This document shows positions 55,680 through 63,070 of a stretch of 63,070 bases of DNA, in pieces. Position numbers and translations under genes: made by a program. The notes beneath the pieces were generated by a model, which worked only from the letters and a program-made list of their open reading frames with translations, ran no database searches and was not told the DNA's origin. The stretch's first letter is position 1. Every line of letters starts with the position of its first letter. This DNA is from a virus: positions 1-63,070 of IMG/VR virus record IMGVR_UViG_3300031673_000034, one strand, 5' to 3'.

Positions 55680-56702
55680 ATGTTTAAAACAAATGGACTA
55701 TTAACAATAGAAAATATTCTTGAAAGAGTTAGTCCATTAGATATATATAAGAAATATTCAAAGTATTTTCAAAAGATAGGAAAACATTTTAAAGCTGAAT
55801 TTAGAAATGATCCAAATCCAAGTGCTGTTATCTCATATTTTAATGGCACTTATTTATATAAAGACTTTGGTGAAGATGGGGCTTTAAATTGTTTCCAATT
55901 TGTTAGTAGAAAATATGGATTAACTTTTAAAGAAGTATTAGAAAAAATAAATATTGATTTTAATCTGTATTTAAGAGGTTCAGGAAGTAATAATTATACT
56001 AAGTATTCAGAACAACAAATTCATACAGTTGAATATGAGGATTACAAAACAATATTAACAATTAAAAAGAGAGAACTTCTTCAGCATGATTTAGAATGGT
56101 GGGGTAGTCAGTCATGGGCTGAAAATATGCTTATTAAAGCTAATATAAATCCAATTTCTTATTTCAGATTAACTTCTGAAAAAAAGAATATATATGAAAA
56201 ATTATATGTATGTGATGATTATTCATATAGTATGGATTATTATTGGCATAATGGAATATTCAGAAGGAAGTTGTATTTTCCACAAAAACCATCTTATAGA
56301 AAGTGGTTGTCAAATGTTGATAATACAATCGTACAGGGATGGGATTTATTGCCAAAAAGTGGAGATATATGCTTTATAACAAGTAGTTTTAAAGATACAG
56401 GGCCATTTTGGAGAATATATAATAAACCAATAGCAATAGCTCCAAATAATGAAGGATCTTGGATACCAGACAAAGTATTCTATAAACTTAAAAAAAGATA
56501 TCCAAATCTTGTAATTTATTTTGATAATGATGAAGCTGGAATAAAATATGCAAAGAAGTTTTCTCAAATTTATCAAATACCATACATACATAATCCATTA
56601 CGTGCACCAAAAGACCCCACAGACATGTGGTATAAAGATGGTGGACGTGAGTTTAATTTTTATTTACAAAATCAGTTAACAGATTTAAAAATCAAATTAT
56701 GA
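55680..56702 (+). CDS. DnaG-like primase with TOPRIM domain
   Basis: 340 residues. The N-terminal ~95 residues read like the CHC2 primase domain (FRNDPNPSAVISYFNGTYLY, FQFVSRKYGLTFKEVLEKI) but lack the zinc ligands. The TOPRIM part has ICFITSSFKDTGPF, IAIAPNNEGSW and VIYFDNDEAGIKYAK (DND near residue 280). This variant of the acidic triad is seen in phage/plasmid primases. Stop and next start overlap (ATGA). Confidence 0.8.
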   Translation: MFKTNGLLTIENILERVSPLDIYKKYSKYFQKIGKHFKAEFRNDPNPSAVISYFNGTYLYKDFGEDGALNCFQFVSRKYGLTFKEVLEKINIDFNLYLRGSGSNNYTKYSEQQIHTVEYEDYKTILTIKKRELLQHDLEWWGSQSWAENMLIKANINPISYFRLTSEKKNIYEKLYVCDDYSYSMDYYWHNGIFRRKLYFPQKPSYRKWLSNVDNTIVQGWDLLPKSGDICFITSSFKDTGPFWRIYNKPIAIAPNNEGSWIPDKVFYKLKKRYPNLVIYFDNDEAGIKYAKKFSQIYQIPYIHNPLRAPKDPTDMWYKDGGREFNFYLQNQLTDLKIKL

Positions 56703-57235
56703 CAACAAAAAGAACAATTAAATTAAAGTTATTAACTCAAACTGAGTTAGTGAAAGTAGAAACATCAGCTCGTACATTAGGTGAGTTAAAAGAAGAAATT
56801 ACTGAATTAGGTATTGATTGGAGTTCATCAAAGCTAATTGACAGAGCTTCTAAAGCTTCATTTGAAGTAGACCAAGCAGTATTACCAGAAATTGATTCAG
56901 TAATGTTTGTAATGCCAACTAAATCAAAAGCAGGAGCATTAGGTTATTGGGAAGCAAGAGATGCAGTTAAAGAATATAAAGATAATGGTGGTGATGTTCC
57001 ATTTAATTATACTCATAAAACTACTCAAGAACTGAATGAATTTCTTGATACGATTGAAAAAAACAATAATCAAGCAGAAGAAGTAGATGAAATTCATTTA
57101 TATCCAGGAACTTATATTTTAAAGGTTATGAGTAATGAAACTGAACCAAAAGCCACTAATAAAGTAAAATTATTGGATGAAACGACTGAAGACGACATAG
57201 ATTTTGAAGCACAACAATTATTAAATTTGTTTTAA
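56699..57235 (+). CDS. Ubiquitin-like (beta-grasp, PRTRC-C-like) protein with C-terminal extension
   Basis: 178 residues. Residues ~6-75 follow the beta-grasp order: IKLKLLTQ, VKVETSARTLGELKEEITEL (strand then helix), then SVMFVMPTKSKAG, close in style to PRTRC protein C, a predicted ubiquitin-like protein. A ~100-residue extension follows G79. The next genes encode a JAMM peptidase and an E1-like protein, so it is the obvious modifier of this set. Confidence 0.6.
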   Translation: MTTKRTIKLKLLTQTELVKVETSARTLGELKEEITELGIDWSSSKLIDRASKASFEVDQAVLPEIDSVMFVMPTKSKAGALGYWEARDAVKEYKDNGGDVPFNYTHKTTQELNEFLDTIEKNNNQAEEVDEIHLYPGTYILKVMSNETEPKATNKVKLLDETTEDDIDFEAQQLLNLF

Positions 57236-57241
57236 CCAAAT

Positions 57242-57264
57242 AGAGGGGAGAAATCCCCTCTTTT
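57242..57264 (+). terminator. Rho-independent terminator
   Basis: AGAGGGG / CCCCTCT with a short loop followed by TTTT, right after the ubiquitin-like gene and before the rest of the cluster; partial termination would make this protein more abundant than its enzymes. Confidence 0.75.
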
Positions 57265-57279
57265 AAAAAATATTAATGT

Positions 57280-58491
57280 ATGGTACTTCCAGAAGAAATA
57301 TTAAGACTTTCTGATAAAGAATTAGATAAATTACCAAATAATGTTTATCAAAGTAAATATGTAATGTATAACAAACAATATATTTTCAAGAAAGAAGGAA
57401 GAGTAGCAAATAAAATGTATTATTCGGATGTAAATAATAAAGTGTCACCTATTGCATTTTCAATTAAAGATTTAAGTAGTCAAGTTAAACCATTAACTAA
57501 AAAAGAAGTTCATGATATAAAATTAAATAATATCATAGATTCTGTAGACAAAATGTCTGATGAAAAACTTAGAACATTTTATTTGAATAAAGCAATAGAA
57601 GTATTTGGTGAAGAATATGTAGATTTACAAAATGATAATAGCTACAAAGATGGTTATAGATATAGTATAATTATATGGATTCCTTCTGTAATAATTTCAA
57701 ATTCATTTGAACAATCTCTTGAGATGAAAGATTTATATATGAAATTAACATTTAGTAATAAAAGATTACATTATTTACAGTTTGCAAGAACTACAGTGTC
57801 GGAAAGAGAATTAAGAAATAGTTATATATTTTCACATCTATCTCACTCACACATTGGAACATATGATAATGATTTATGTATGGGAGATACTCAAATAAAA
57901 AATGTATTTGATAGAACTAGAAATTCAACAAAACATTGTTTTTTAAATATTGTTCCATTCTATTACTTATTAAAAGAATATATTTCTTGGGAAAGTATTG
58001 AGGGAGTTCCATATAGAAAGATTGATAATGTACTATGTGATGAAAATAGATTTAAAGAAGCAGACATTGAATATTTTTATGATGCAAATACAGTTTATTT
58101 ATTATTGTTATCGCATATCAATGATTTTAGTTTTATTTATAATATAAATGATATTGATTATTATGATATTAAATTATCAGATGATTCTAAAGATCATATT
58201 CGTAAAGTTTTAAATGAGATTGTTCCTGAACATTATTTATATTCTTATAGGAATGGAATTTCAGTAACTGAAAATTTTGAACAGAATTATTTTTATAAAA
58301 GATATAATGATACAGGTTCTGAAGTAATGTTTAAGGAAGAAAATATCAAAAACATAGTAATTCCAGATGATGATTTAGAAAATAATTTAGAAAAATCAAT
58401 ACATGTTGATATATTAAATGAAGTTATTAGTAAGATAGAAGAAGAATTTTCACAATATATAATTAATAAAAAACTAAAACAACGTGGATAA
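57280..58491 (+). CDS. PRTRC-B/E2-like protein of the ubiquitin-like cluster (tentative)
   Basis: 403 residues. The middle part (residues ~125-215) has a beta-rich segment IIIWIPSVIISN, then FARTTVSERELRNSYIFSHL, then HSHIGTYDNDLCMGD. A histidine followed by a C in an L-C-x-G context recalls the E2/PRTRC-B region of bacterial ubiquitin-like operons. Flanking helical segments are unassigned. Its place between modifier and peptidase supports an E2-like or adaptor role, but it is unproven. Confidence 0.4.
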   Translation: MVLPEEILRLSDKELDKLPNNVYQSKYVMYNKQYIFKKEGRVANKMYYSDVNNKVSPIAFSIKDLSSQVKPLTKKEVHDIKLNNIIDSVDKMSDEKLRTFYLNKAIEVFGEEYVDLQNDNSYKDGYRYSIIIWIPSVIISNSFEQSLEMKDLYMKLTFSNKRLHYLQFARTTVSERELRNSYIFSHLSHSHIGTYDNDLCMGDTQIKNVFDRTRNSTKHCFLNIVPFYYLLKEYISWESIEGVPYRKIDNVLCDENRFKEADIEYFYDANTVYLLLLSHINDFSFIYNINDIDYYDIKLSDDSKDHIRKVLNEIVPEHYLYSYRNGISVTENFEQNYFYKRYNDTGSEVMFKEENIKNIVIPDDDLENNLEKSIHVDILNEVISKIEEEFSQYIINKKLKQRG

Positions 58492-59560
58492 AAAAACTCA
58501 AGAATTAGGAACAATAGGTAAAATAGTATTAGATGAAGAAATTATTAATGTAATAGATAATCTTCATTCTGCTATTGGTAGTACAGAATGGTCTGGAATA
58601 TTATTTTACAAATTAACAAAAGGTAACTTGTTTCAAATGAAAGATTTGGAATTTACAGTTGATTTTATATTTCCAATGAATATTGGTAGTCATACATATA
58701 CTGAATTCGAATATTCTGGTAAAGTAATGGATGCTTATGATATTAATGAAAATTTAATTAATAGTAATAGTGGTATGGTGCATACGCATCATAATATGCA
58801 AGCGTTTTTTAGTAACACCGATTCTGATGAATTATTATCAAATGCTACAAACTTTAATTATTATTTATCATTGATTGTTAGTTTTGATAGAAAATATAAA
58901 TGTAAAGTTGCATTTCCATCTAAAACTAAAGTATTGTATAATTCATCCATTAAATGTACGGATGGTAAATTAATTAATATTAAATCATCTACAGAAGAAG
59001 ATATTATTCTTATTGGAGATTTAGATATTGATATGCCTACAAAATTCAATAGTATTAATTGGTTGAATAAAAGAATTGATGAACTTAAAAAAGAAAAAAC
59101 AGCAATTAAACCAGTACAAACATTTGGTCAGCAATCTTGGCAAAAACAATATAATTTCAAAGAAGATTGGAATGATGATTATAATGCAGGATGGCTAAAT
59201 CAAGGTGGGAATAGTGATTTACAAACATTAACAAAGACTTATAAGAAAACAGGAACTGTTGATAATTTTCTTAAAAAGTTAATTTCATTAAATTCTGGTA
59301 AATATTATTCAAGTATTGGAGATGCAATGGAGAAAATTAATAATGAATTATCAAAAGATGAAGAAATTGCTTATGATGAATACGAAGTTGCTATGGAAAC
59401 TAATTTAGAAATTATTCATGATTTTGAATTTGGATCAGATTCTAATTTACGTAAAAATTGCCTTGAAGCATGTTCTAAAATGGAAGATTTAAGAGATAAA
59501 TTTGAAACTAATCCAATATTTGATATAACTATTAATAATTTACTTTATGGAATACAATGA
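58484..59560 (+). CDS. JAMM/MPN+ metallopeptidase (JAB domain)
   Basis: 358 residues starting at GTG 58484 (no nearby ATG), overlapping the upstream stop. E35 (STEWSG), H100-T-H102, S110 and D113 complete the JAMM zinc site E...HxHx7SxxD, so the enzyme looks active. JAB proteins cut ubiquitin-like modifiers from precursors or targets. The C-terminal ~180 residues are an unassigned helical region. PRTRC protein A is a comparable family. Confidence 0.8.
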   Translation: MDKKTQELGTIGKIVLDEEIINVIDNLHSAIGSTEWSGILFYKLTKGNLFQMKDLEFTVDFIFPMNIGSHTYTEFEYSGKVMDAYDINENLINSNSGMVHTHHNMQAFFSNTDSDELLSNATNFNYYLSLIVSFDRKYKCKVAFPSKTKVLYNSSIKCTDGKLINIKSSTEEDIILIGDLDIDMPTKFNSINWLNKRIDELKKEKTAIKPVQTFGQQSWQKQYNFKEDWNDDYNAGWLNQGGNSDLQTLTKTYKKTGTVDNFLKKLISLNSGKYYSSIGDAMEKINNELSKDEEIAYDEYEVAMETNLEIIHDFEFGSDSNLRKNCLEACSKMEDLRDKFETNPIFDITINNLLYGIQ

Positions 59561-60206
59561 TAGATTTAAAGATGCTCCTTGGTATGAAAAAAGTTCAAAT
59601 GAGCATATAATATTAGTTGGAACTGGTGGAATTGGATCAAATGCATTATTTGCATTAACCAAAACAGTTCCAGCAACTTATTGGATATATGATCCAGATA
59701 AAGTTGAAGCTATAAATATTGGAACTCAAAATTTCAAAAAAAATCAAATTGGTAAATATAAAGTTAGTTCTATTTTACAAAATTGTCAAGAACAATCTAA
59801 TTGTTCAATAAGGCAATTCAATTCAAAATATAATAATGAGTATTTTCCAATTATGATTACTGGATTGGATAATATGGCTACCAGAAAACAAGTATTTGAA
59901 AAATGGAGTAAACAGGATAATAGAGAATTGCTGATTGACGGGAGATTAAGAGCGAACCTATATGAAGTATATGTAGTTACTAAAGGTAGGGAAGAACAAT
60001 ATGAGGCTACATTATTTGATGATTCAGAAGTAGATGATGGACCATGTACATTTAAACAAACTGCTTATTTTGGAATGCTAATAGGAGCTAGAATTACTCA
60101 TGTATTGGTTAATTATTTAATTAATAAATATGCAAATGAAGAAATATGTAATCTTCCATTTAAAATAAGCGAATTTGGAGAACCATTTTTAATTGAAGTA
60201 TTATGA
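59547..60206 (+). CDS. E1/ThiF-like adenylating protein
   Basis: 219 residues. GTGGIGSN at residues 25-32 is the nucleotide-binding loop, D49/D51 (IYDPDKV) the strand-end aspartates, N57/Q61 the usual NxxxQ, and GPCTFKQTAY carries a candidate catalytic cysteine. Single-domain E1-like proteins of this size activate the C-terminus of small beta-grasp proteins. Overlaps the JAMM gene and the next gene. Confidence 0.85.
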   Translation: MEYNDRFKDAPWYEKSSNEHIILVGTGGIGSNALFALTKTVPATYWIYDPDKVEAINIGTQNFKKNQIGKYKVSSILQNCQEQSNCSIRQFNSKYNNEYFPIMITGLDNMATRKQVFEKWSKQDNRELLIDGRLRANLYEVYVVTKGREEQYEATLFDDSEVDDGPCTFKQTAYFGMLIGARITHVLVNYLINKYANEEICNLPFKISEFGEPFLIEVL

Positions 60207-60718
60207 TTATACAAAAGACAAAAGAATATATTCCATATTGTTTTAATCAAAGGGGATTTAAAACCAGAAAATATTTTCAGATTAATTCTAATACTAAACG
60301 TAGATATGTTCATGATTTAAAAGATAAATTCAACTTTGAAGAAATATTATCTGTAGATGGAAGCCTTATTACAAACAATTCAACAGCAGAGTATTATGTT
60401 GGTAATGGGATCATACGTAATAGCCTTGATGCAATGGGACTAATTGTTTGTTATAATAGAAATAATCTAGAACTTCCAATGGCTTTAATTGATAAATCAA
60501 ACTTATCTAGTGGTGATTATAGAAGAATCATTACTGCAATTAACAAATTTGGATGGAGCAGTAGAAAGCAGGTTATTAATATGAGAAATCTTAATGATAT
60601 ATTTGGAGTTGATTTATTAAAGTCTACTATGGAAGATTATGACAAAGAAAAACAATTAAATCTTAGTAAAGAATTTATAGAATATGCAAGACCAACAGAA
60701 GAAGTTAGTATTAGTTGA
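60203..60718 (+). CDS. Hypothetical protein coupled to the ThiF-like gene
   Basis: 171 residues, mixed alpha/beta. The segment VGNGIIRNSLDAMGLIVCYN has some regularity but no known motif. Its ATGA overlap with the E1-like gene suggests it belongs to the same functional unit, perhaps as target or adaptor. Also overlaps the following nuclease gene. Confidence 0.5.
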   Translation: MIIQKTKEYIPYCFNQRGFKTRKYFQINSNTKRRYVHDLKDKFNFEEILSVDGSLITNNSTAEYYVGNGIIRNSLDAMGLIVCYNRNNLELPMALIDKSNLSSGDYRRIITAINKFGWSSRKQVINMRNLNDIFGVDLLKSTMEDYDKEKQLNLSKEFIEYARPTEEVSIS

Positions 60719-61577
60719 TGCAGATGGACTAGTTTATCATAGTAGTAAAAATACATTAGAGGAAAGTATAAATATTCTGGATGAAAAAATCCAGAATATT
60801 TTTATTAAAACAGAAGCAACTCATTATGTATTTTTTATTAGTAAAGATAAATATTTTCGTCACAACATTGATCCATTATATAAGTCAAATCGAAGTAAGT
60901 ATCCAACTCAATTAAAATGGATTAAAACACTTAAATCTTATTTAATAGAGAATTGGAATGCTCAATGGATGGATTTAATGGAATCCGATGATTTGATAGC
61001 ATATTGGATAAATAATGATTTGAAAGAAAATATCTTAGATGATGATATAACATATTTTGATAAAATATTAGTTTCTCCAGATAAAGATTTATTACAAAGT
61101 ATTCCAGGCAAAAATTTTAATTATACCTATAAGCTAAAAGATGATATTAAAGCATTAGTTAAAGAAGATGTAATGTATCAGATTCAAGAGGAAGATGTAA
61201 TTAAAGGTTGGTGGATTGAAACTTCAATAGAAGATTCTTTAAAATGGCAAAGTTTTCAATTAATATCTGGAGATGCTGGAGATAATGTTATAACTCCATT
61301 CCCTGAGAATTGTGGAATATTCAATAATAAATTAGATTCACATGAAATACTACATGGATATATATGGGGAATGTACTATGAAACACCAAGTGGACAAAAG
61401 AAAACAATTGATGGACTTGGTAGATCAAAAGGAGTTTATGAATTTCAAAAGAATTATCGACTTTTACATTTATTAGATTGCAATGATGATTTCATGCGAG
61501 AAATTGGCCGATTACCAGAATTTCCAATAATAACAGAAATACAAAAACTGAATGAAGAAATAAAAATAGACTTTTAA
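60684..61577 (+). CDS. FEN/T5-type 5'-3' exonuclease
   Basis: 297 residues. LVDADGLVYHSS (N-terminal D), MESDDLIAYW, ILVSPDKDLLQ and LISGDAGDN are the metal-binding acid motifs of the flap-nuclease/PIN-like 5' exonuclease family used by phages to remove RNA primers. crAss-like phages carry such enzymes next to the primase. Confidence 0.85.
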   Translation: MQDQQKKLVLVDADGLVYHSSKNTLEESINILDEKIQNIFIKTEATHYVFFISKDKYFRHNIDPLYKSNRSKYPTQLKWIKTLKSYLIENWNAQWMDLMESDDLIAYWINNDLKENILDDDITYFDKILVSPDKDLLQSIPGKNFNYTYKLKDDIKALVKEDVMYQIQEEDVIKGWWIETSIEDSLKWQSFQLISGDAGDNVITPFPENCGIFNNKLDSHEILHGYIWGMYYETPSGQKKTIDGLGRSKGVYEFQKNYRLLHLLDCNDDFMREIGRLPEFPIITEIQKLNEEIKIDF

Positions 61578-62374
61578 TGGATAAAAAGCAAGCGTTAGAG
61601 AACTATGGAGTGAGTTTTACTCCAATAAATATTTGTGAGATGATGATTACATTTCCAAATAGCAATTATATAATTAACAAAGACAATAGAATCATAAGTT
61701 CAATAGAATTTAATGATTCTATTCTTCAGCTTGGAGATATGTATAATTGTTCTGTAAATAACTTTGATATCCAGTATAAAACTAATCATATAATAGAAAG
61801 CAAAAAAGATTTAAAAACATTTTATGTTTTAGAATCTATTTATAATAAAACTTCACTATTTATAATTCCACTTATATTCAAAAATAAAACGCTTGCTTCC
61901 TATATTGAATATAATAGTGGAAATATTGGATATTTAATGAATGGATATTTAGATTGTAATTTTATAGAACATAAAGCAGAAAATTCTATATTTATATTGT
62001 TGAAATTTTCCAAGTCTTCAAGATTTAAAGCTCAAGAGGAATATTTAATCAAACATGAATGTTTTGTAAGAACAATAGATATCAATAATAGATATGTACT
62101 ATATGAATTTATAATTCCAGATAACTTCATAGAAGATTATAAATTATTGTTAGATGGTAAATATTCATTAATTAGTAAACAAGCTAAAGAAAGAATAATT
62201 ACATTCCATTATAATTCTCAAGAAGGTGGTTTAATAAAGAAGATTCTCATTAGAGAAGAATCATTAATTAAGCATTATGAGAAAGAATTAGATGTTAATA
62301 TGAATTATCCAGATAGAATAGAATTATATAGTAAGTTTGATGAAAATGATATTTTAATACAAGATATATTATGA
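61577..62374 (+). CDS. Hypothetical protein
   Basis: 265 residues, mixed alpha/beta with a long beta-rich centre (SLFIIPLIFKNKTLASYIEY). No motif recognised. 1-nt overlap with the exonuclease stop. Confidence 0.55.
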   Translation: MDKKQALENYGVSFTPINICEMMITFPNSNYIINKDNRIISSIEFNDSILQLGDMYNCSVNNFDIQYKTNHIIESKKDLKTFYVLESIYNKTSLFIIPLIFKNKTLASYIEYNSGNIGYLMNGYLDCNFIEHKAENSIFILLKFSKSSRFKAQEEYLIKHECFVRTIDINNRYVLYEFIIPDNFIEDYKLLLDGKYSLISKQAKERIITFHYNSQEGGLIKKILIREESLIKHYEKELDVNMNYPDRIELYSKFDENDILIQDIL

Positions 62375-62742
62375 CACAAGAAGAAATATTAGAAGGAAAT
62401 AAGCTAATTGCTGAATTTATGGGGGGACAATCTAAGGAAAAATGTTCTCCTTGGATTCGAGGGTATATATCTGAAGAAGAAATTAATTTTCAAGAAGAAG
62501 ATTATCCAGAAAATCCCCATGATGGAAGTTGTTGGAAATTCAGTGAACTAAAATATCATTCATCTTGGGATTGGTTAATACCTTGTATTAATAAAATATA
62601 TCAAAGTAATGAATATTATAAATGGAAAGATGCTTCTGGACAATTTGAAAATGAAGTTTTTATAAATACAAAATTTATAGAAGTAACTTGGAGCGCAGTA
62701 GTTGAATTTATTAAATGGTACAACAAACATAAAAATGATTAG
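62371..62742 (+). CDS. Hypothetical protein
   Basis: 123 residues, tryptophan-rich (CSPWIRGYIS, CWKFSELKYHSSWDWLIPCI, VTWSAVVEFIKWY), a composition common in small phage proteins of unknown role. Start overlaps the previous stop (ATGA); ends with TAG inside the next start region. Confidence 0.5.
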   Translation: MTQEEILEGNKLIAEFMGGQSKEKCSPWIRGYISEEEINFQEEDYPENPHDGSCWKFSELKYHSSWDWLIPCINKIYQSNEYYKWKDASGQFENEVFINTKFIEVTWSAVVEFIKWYNKHKND

Positions 62743-62947
62743 TGTATTAAGTTATTTAATGGATCTTATGGAAGAAAATAAAGAACCAACAGAAGATGGT
62801 AACAGTATATGTTGTCTAAATCAAGACAATCATATAACTAGTAATAGGTATGATACTCATCCCAATGGAGATGATTATACTGTTACTATATGTAAAGAGT
62901 GTGGTAAAATGATAACGTGTAAATTACTTACAGAAAATGATAAATAA
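62735..62947 (+). CDS. Zinc-finger-like small protein
   Basis: 70 residues from the ATG at 62735. CCLNQDNHITSN and later CKECGKMITCK (plus the first CC) make a four-cysteine zinc-binding set. Confidence 0.55.
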   Translation: MISVLSYLMDLMEENKEPTEDGNSICCLNQDNHITSNRYDTHPNGDDYTVTICKECGKMITCKLLTENDK

Positions 62948-63070
62948 ACTAGAATTAGAGTTTAATGGTACTGGAGAAGTTTCTGAGTTTAAGTTTATAC
63001 AAATAAAATCTAATGAATATTCAAAAATTTATAAAGTATTTAATGAATTTGGTGATTCATGGTATGAAGT
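62937..63070 (+). CDS. Partial gene running off the window end
   Basis: Starts at ATG 62937, overlapping the previous stop, and stays open to the last base: MINKLELEFNGTGEVSEFKF then a strand-turn-helix. Beta-rich start like other small early proteins. Incomplete. Confidence 0.5.
   Translation, partial: MINKLELEFNGTGEVSEFKFIQIKSNEYSKIYKVFNEFGDSWYE

Noticed and set aside
1-63070. Genome-wide reassignment of TAG
   Set aside because: All large genes are free of internal TAG, several genes end in TAG, and no CUA-anticodon tRNA is present here. Only three small genes show the feature.

Overview
The window is a 63 kb piece of an AT-rich (roughly 30 % GC) tailed-phage genome that infects a member of the Bacteroidota. 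The evidence is promoters of the Bacteroidota type (TTTG, about 20 nt, TAnnTTTG), starts without Shine-Dalgarno sequences, and a packaging/capsid block that resembles the crAss-like podoviruses (Crassvirales): a 770-residue TerL, a 787-residue portal, a 493-residue capsid protein, three ring/neck-like proteins and an IHF-like small protein upstream of TerL. The crAss-like assignment comes from gene order and protein size, not from a database search.

Layout. Positions 1-30145 are read leftwards: small genes and a metallophosphoesterase (30.1-21 kb), then terminase, portal, putative scaffold, capsid, ring proteins, tail fibres and a lysis cassette (21-0 kb). A divergent control region lies at 30.15-30.69 kb. 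Everything to its right is read rightwards, except one inserted IS200/IS605-type tnpB at 51.8-53.0 kb.

Rightward part. 30.6-38.7 kb is an unusual island in which tiny genes alternate with about 20 predicted structured RNAs. Several belong to repeated families with compensating base changes, and two are tRNA-like. Then come tRNA-Arg(UCU), a muralytic enzyme, an SF2 helicase, a helicase-loader-like protein and a DnaB-like helicase (39-47 kb). 47.1-50.8 kb is an integron-type gene-cassette array: twelve short same-strand ORFs separated by attC-like palindromes, with no integrase. After the tnpB insertion come a Sak4/AAA_24-like ATPase, an SSB-like protein, a TOPRIM primase, a ubiquitin-like cluster (beta-grasp protein, possible E2-like protein, complete JAMM peptidase, E1/ThiF-like protein) and a FEN-type 5' nuclease.

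Working together. The right arm appears to hold replication and host-takeover functions, and the left arm builds and releases the virion. The points most worth following up are the phage-borne cassette array, the structured-RNA island, the ubiquitin-like cluster inside the replication operon, and three small genes interrupted by an in-frame TAG.
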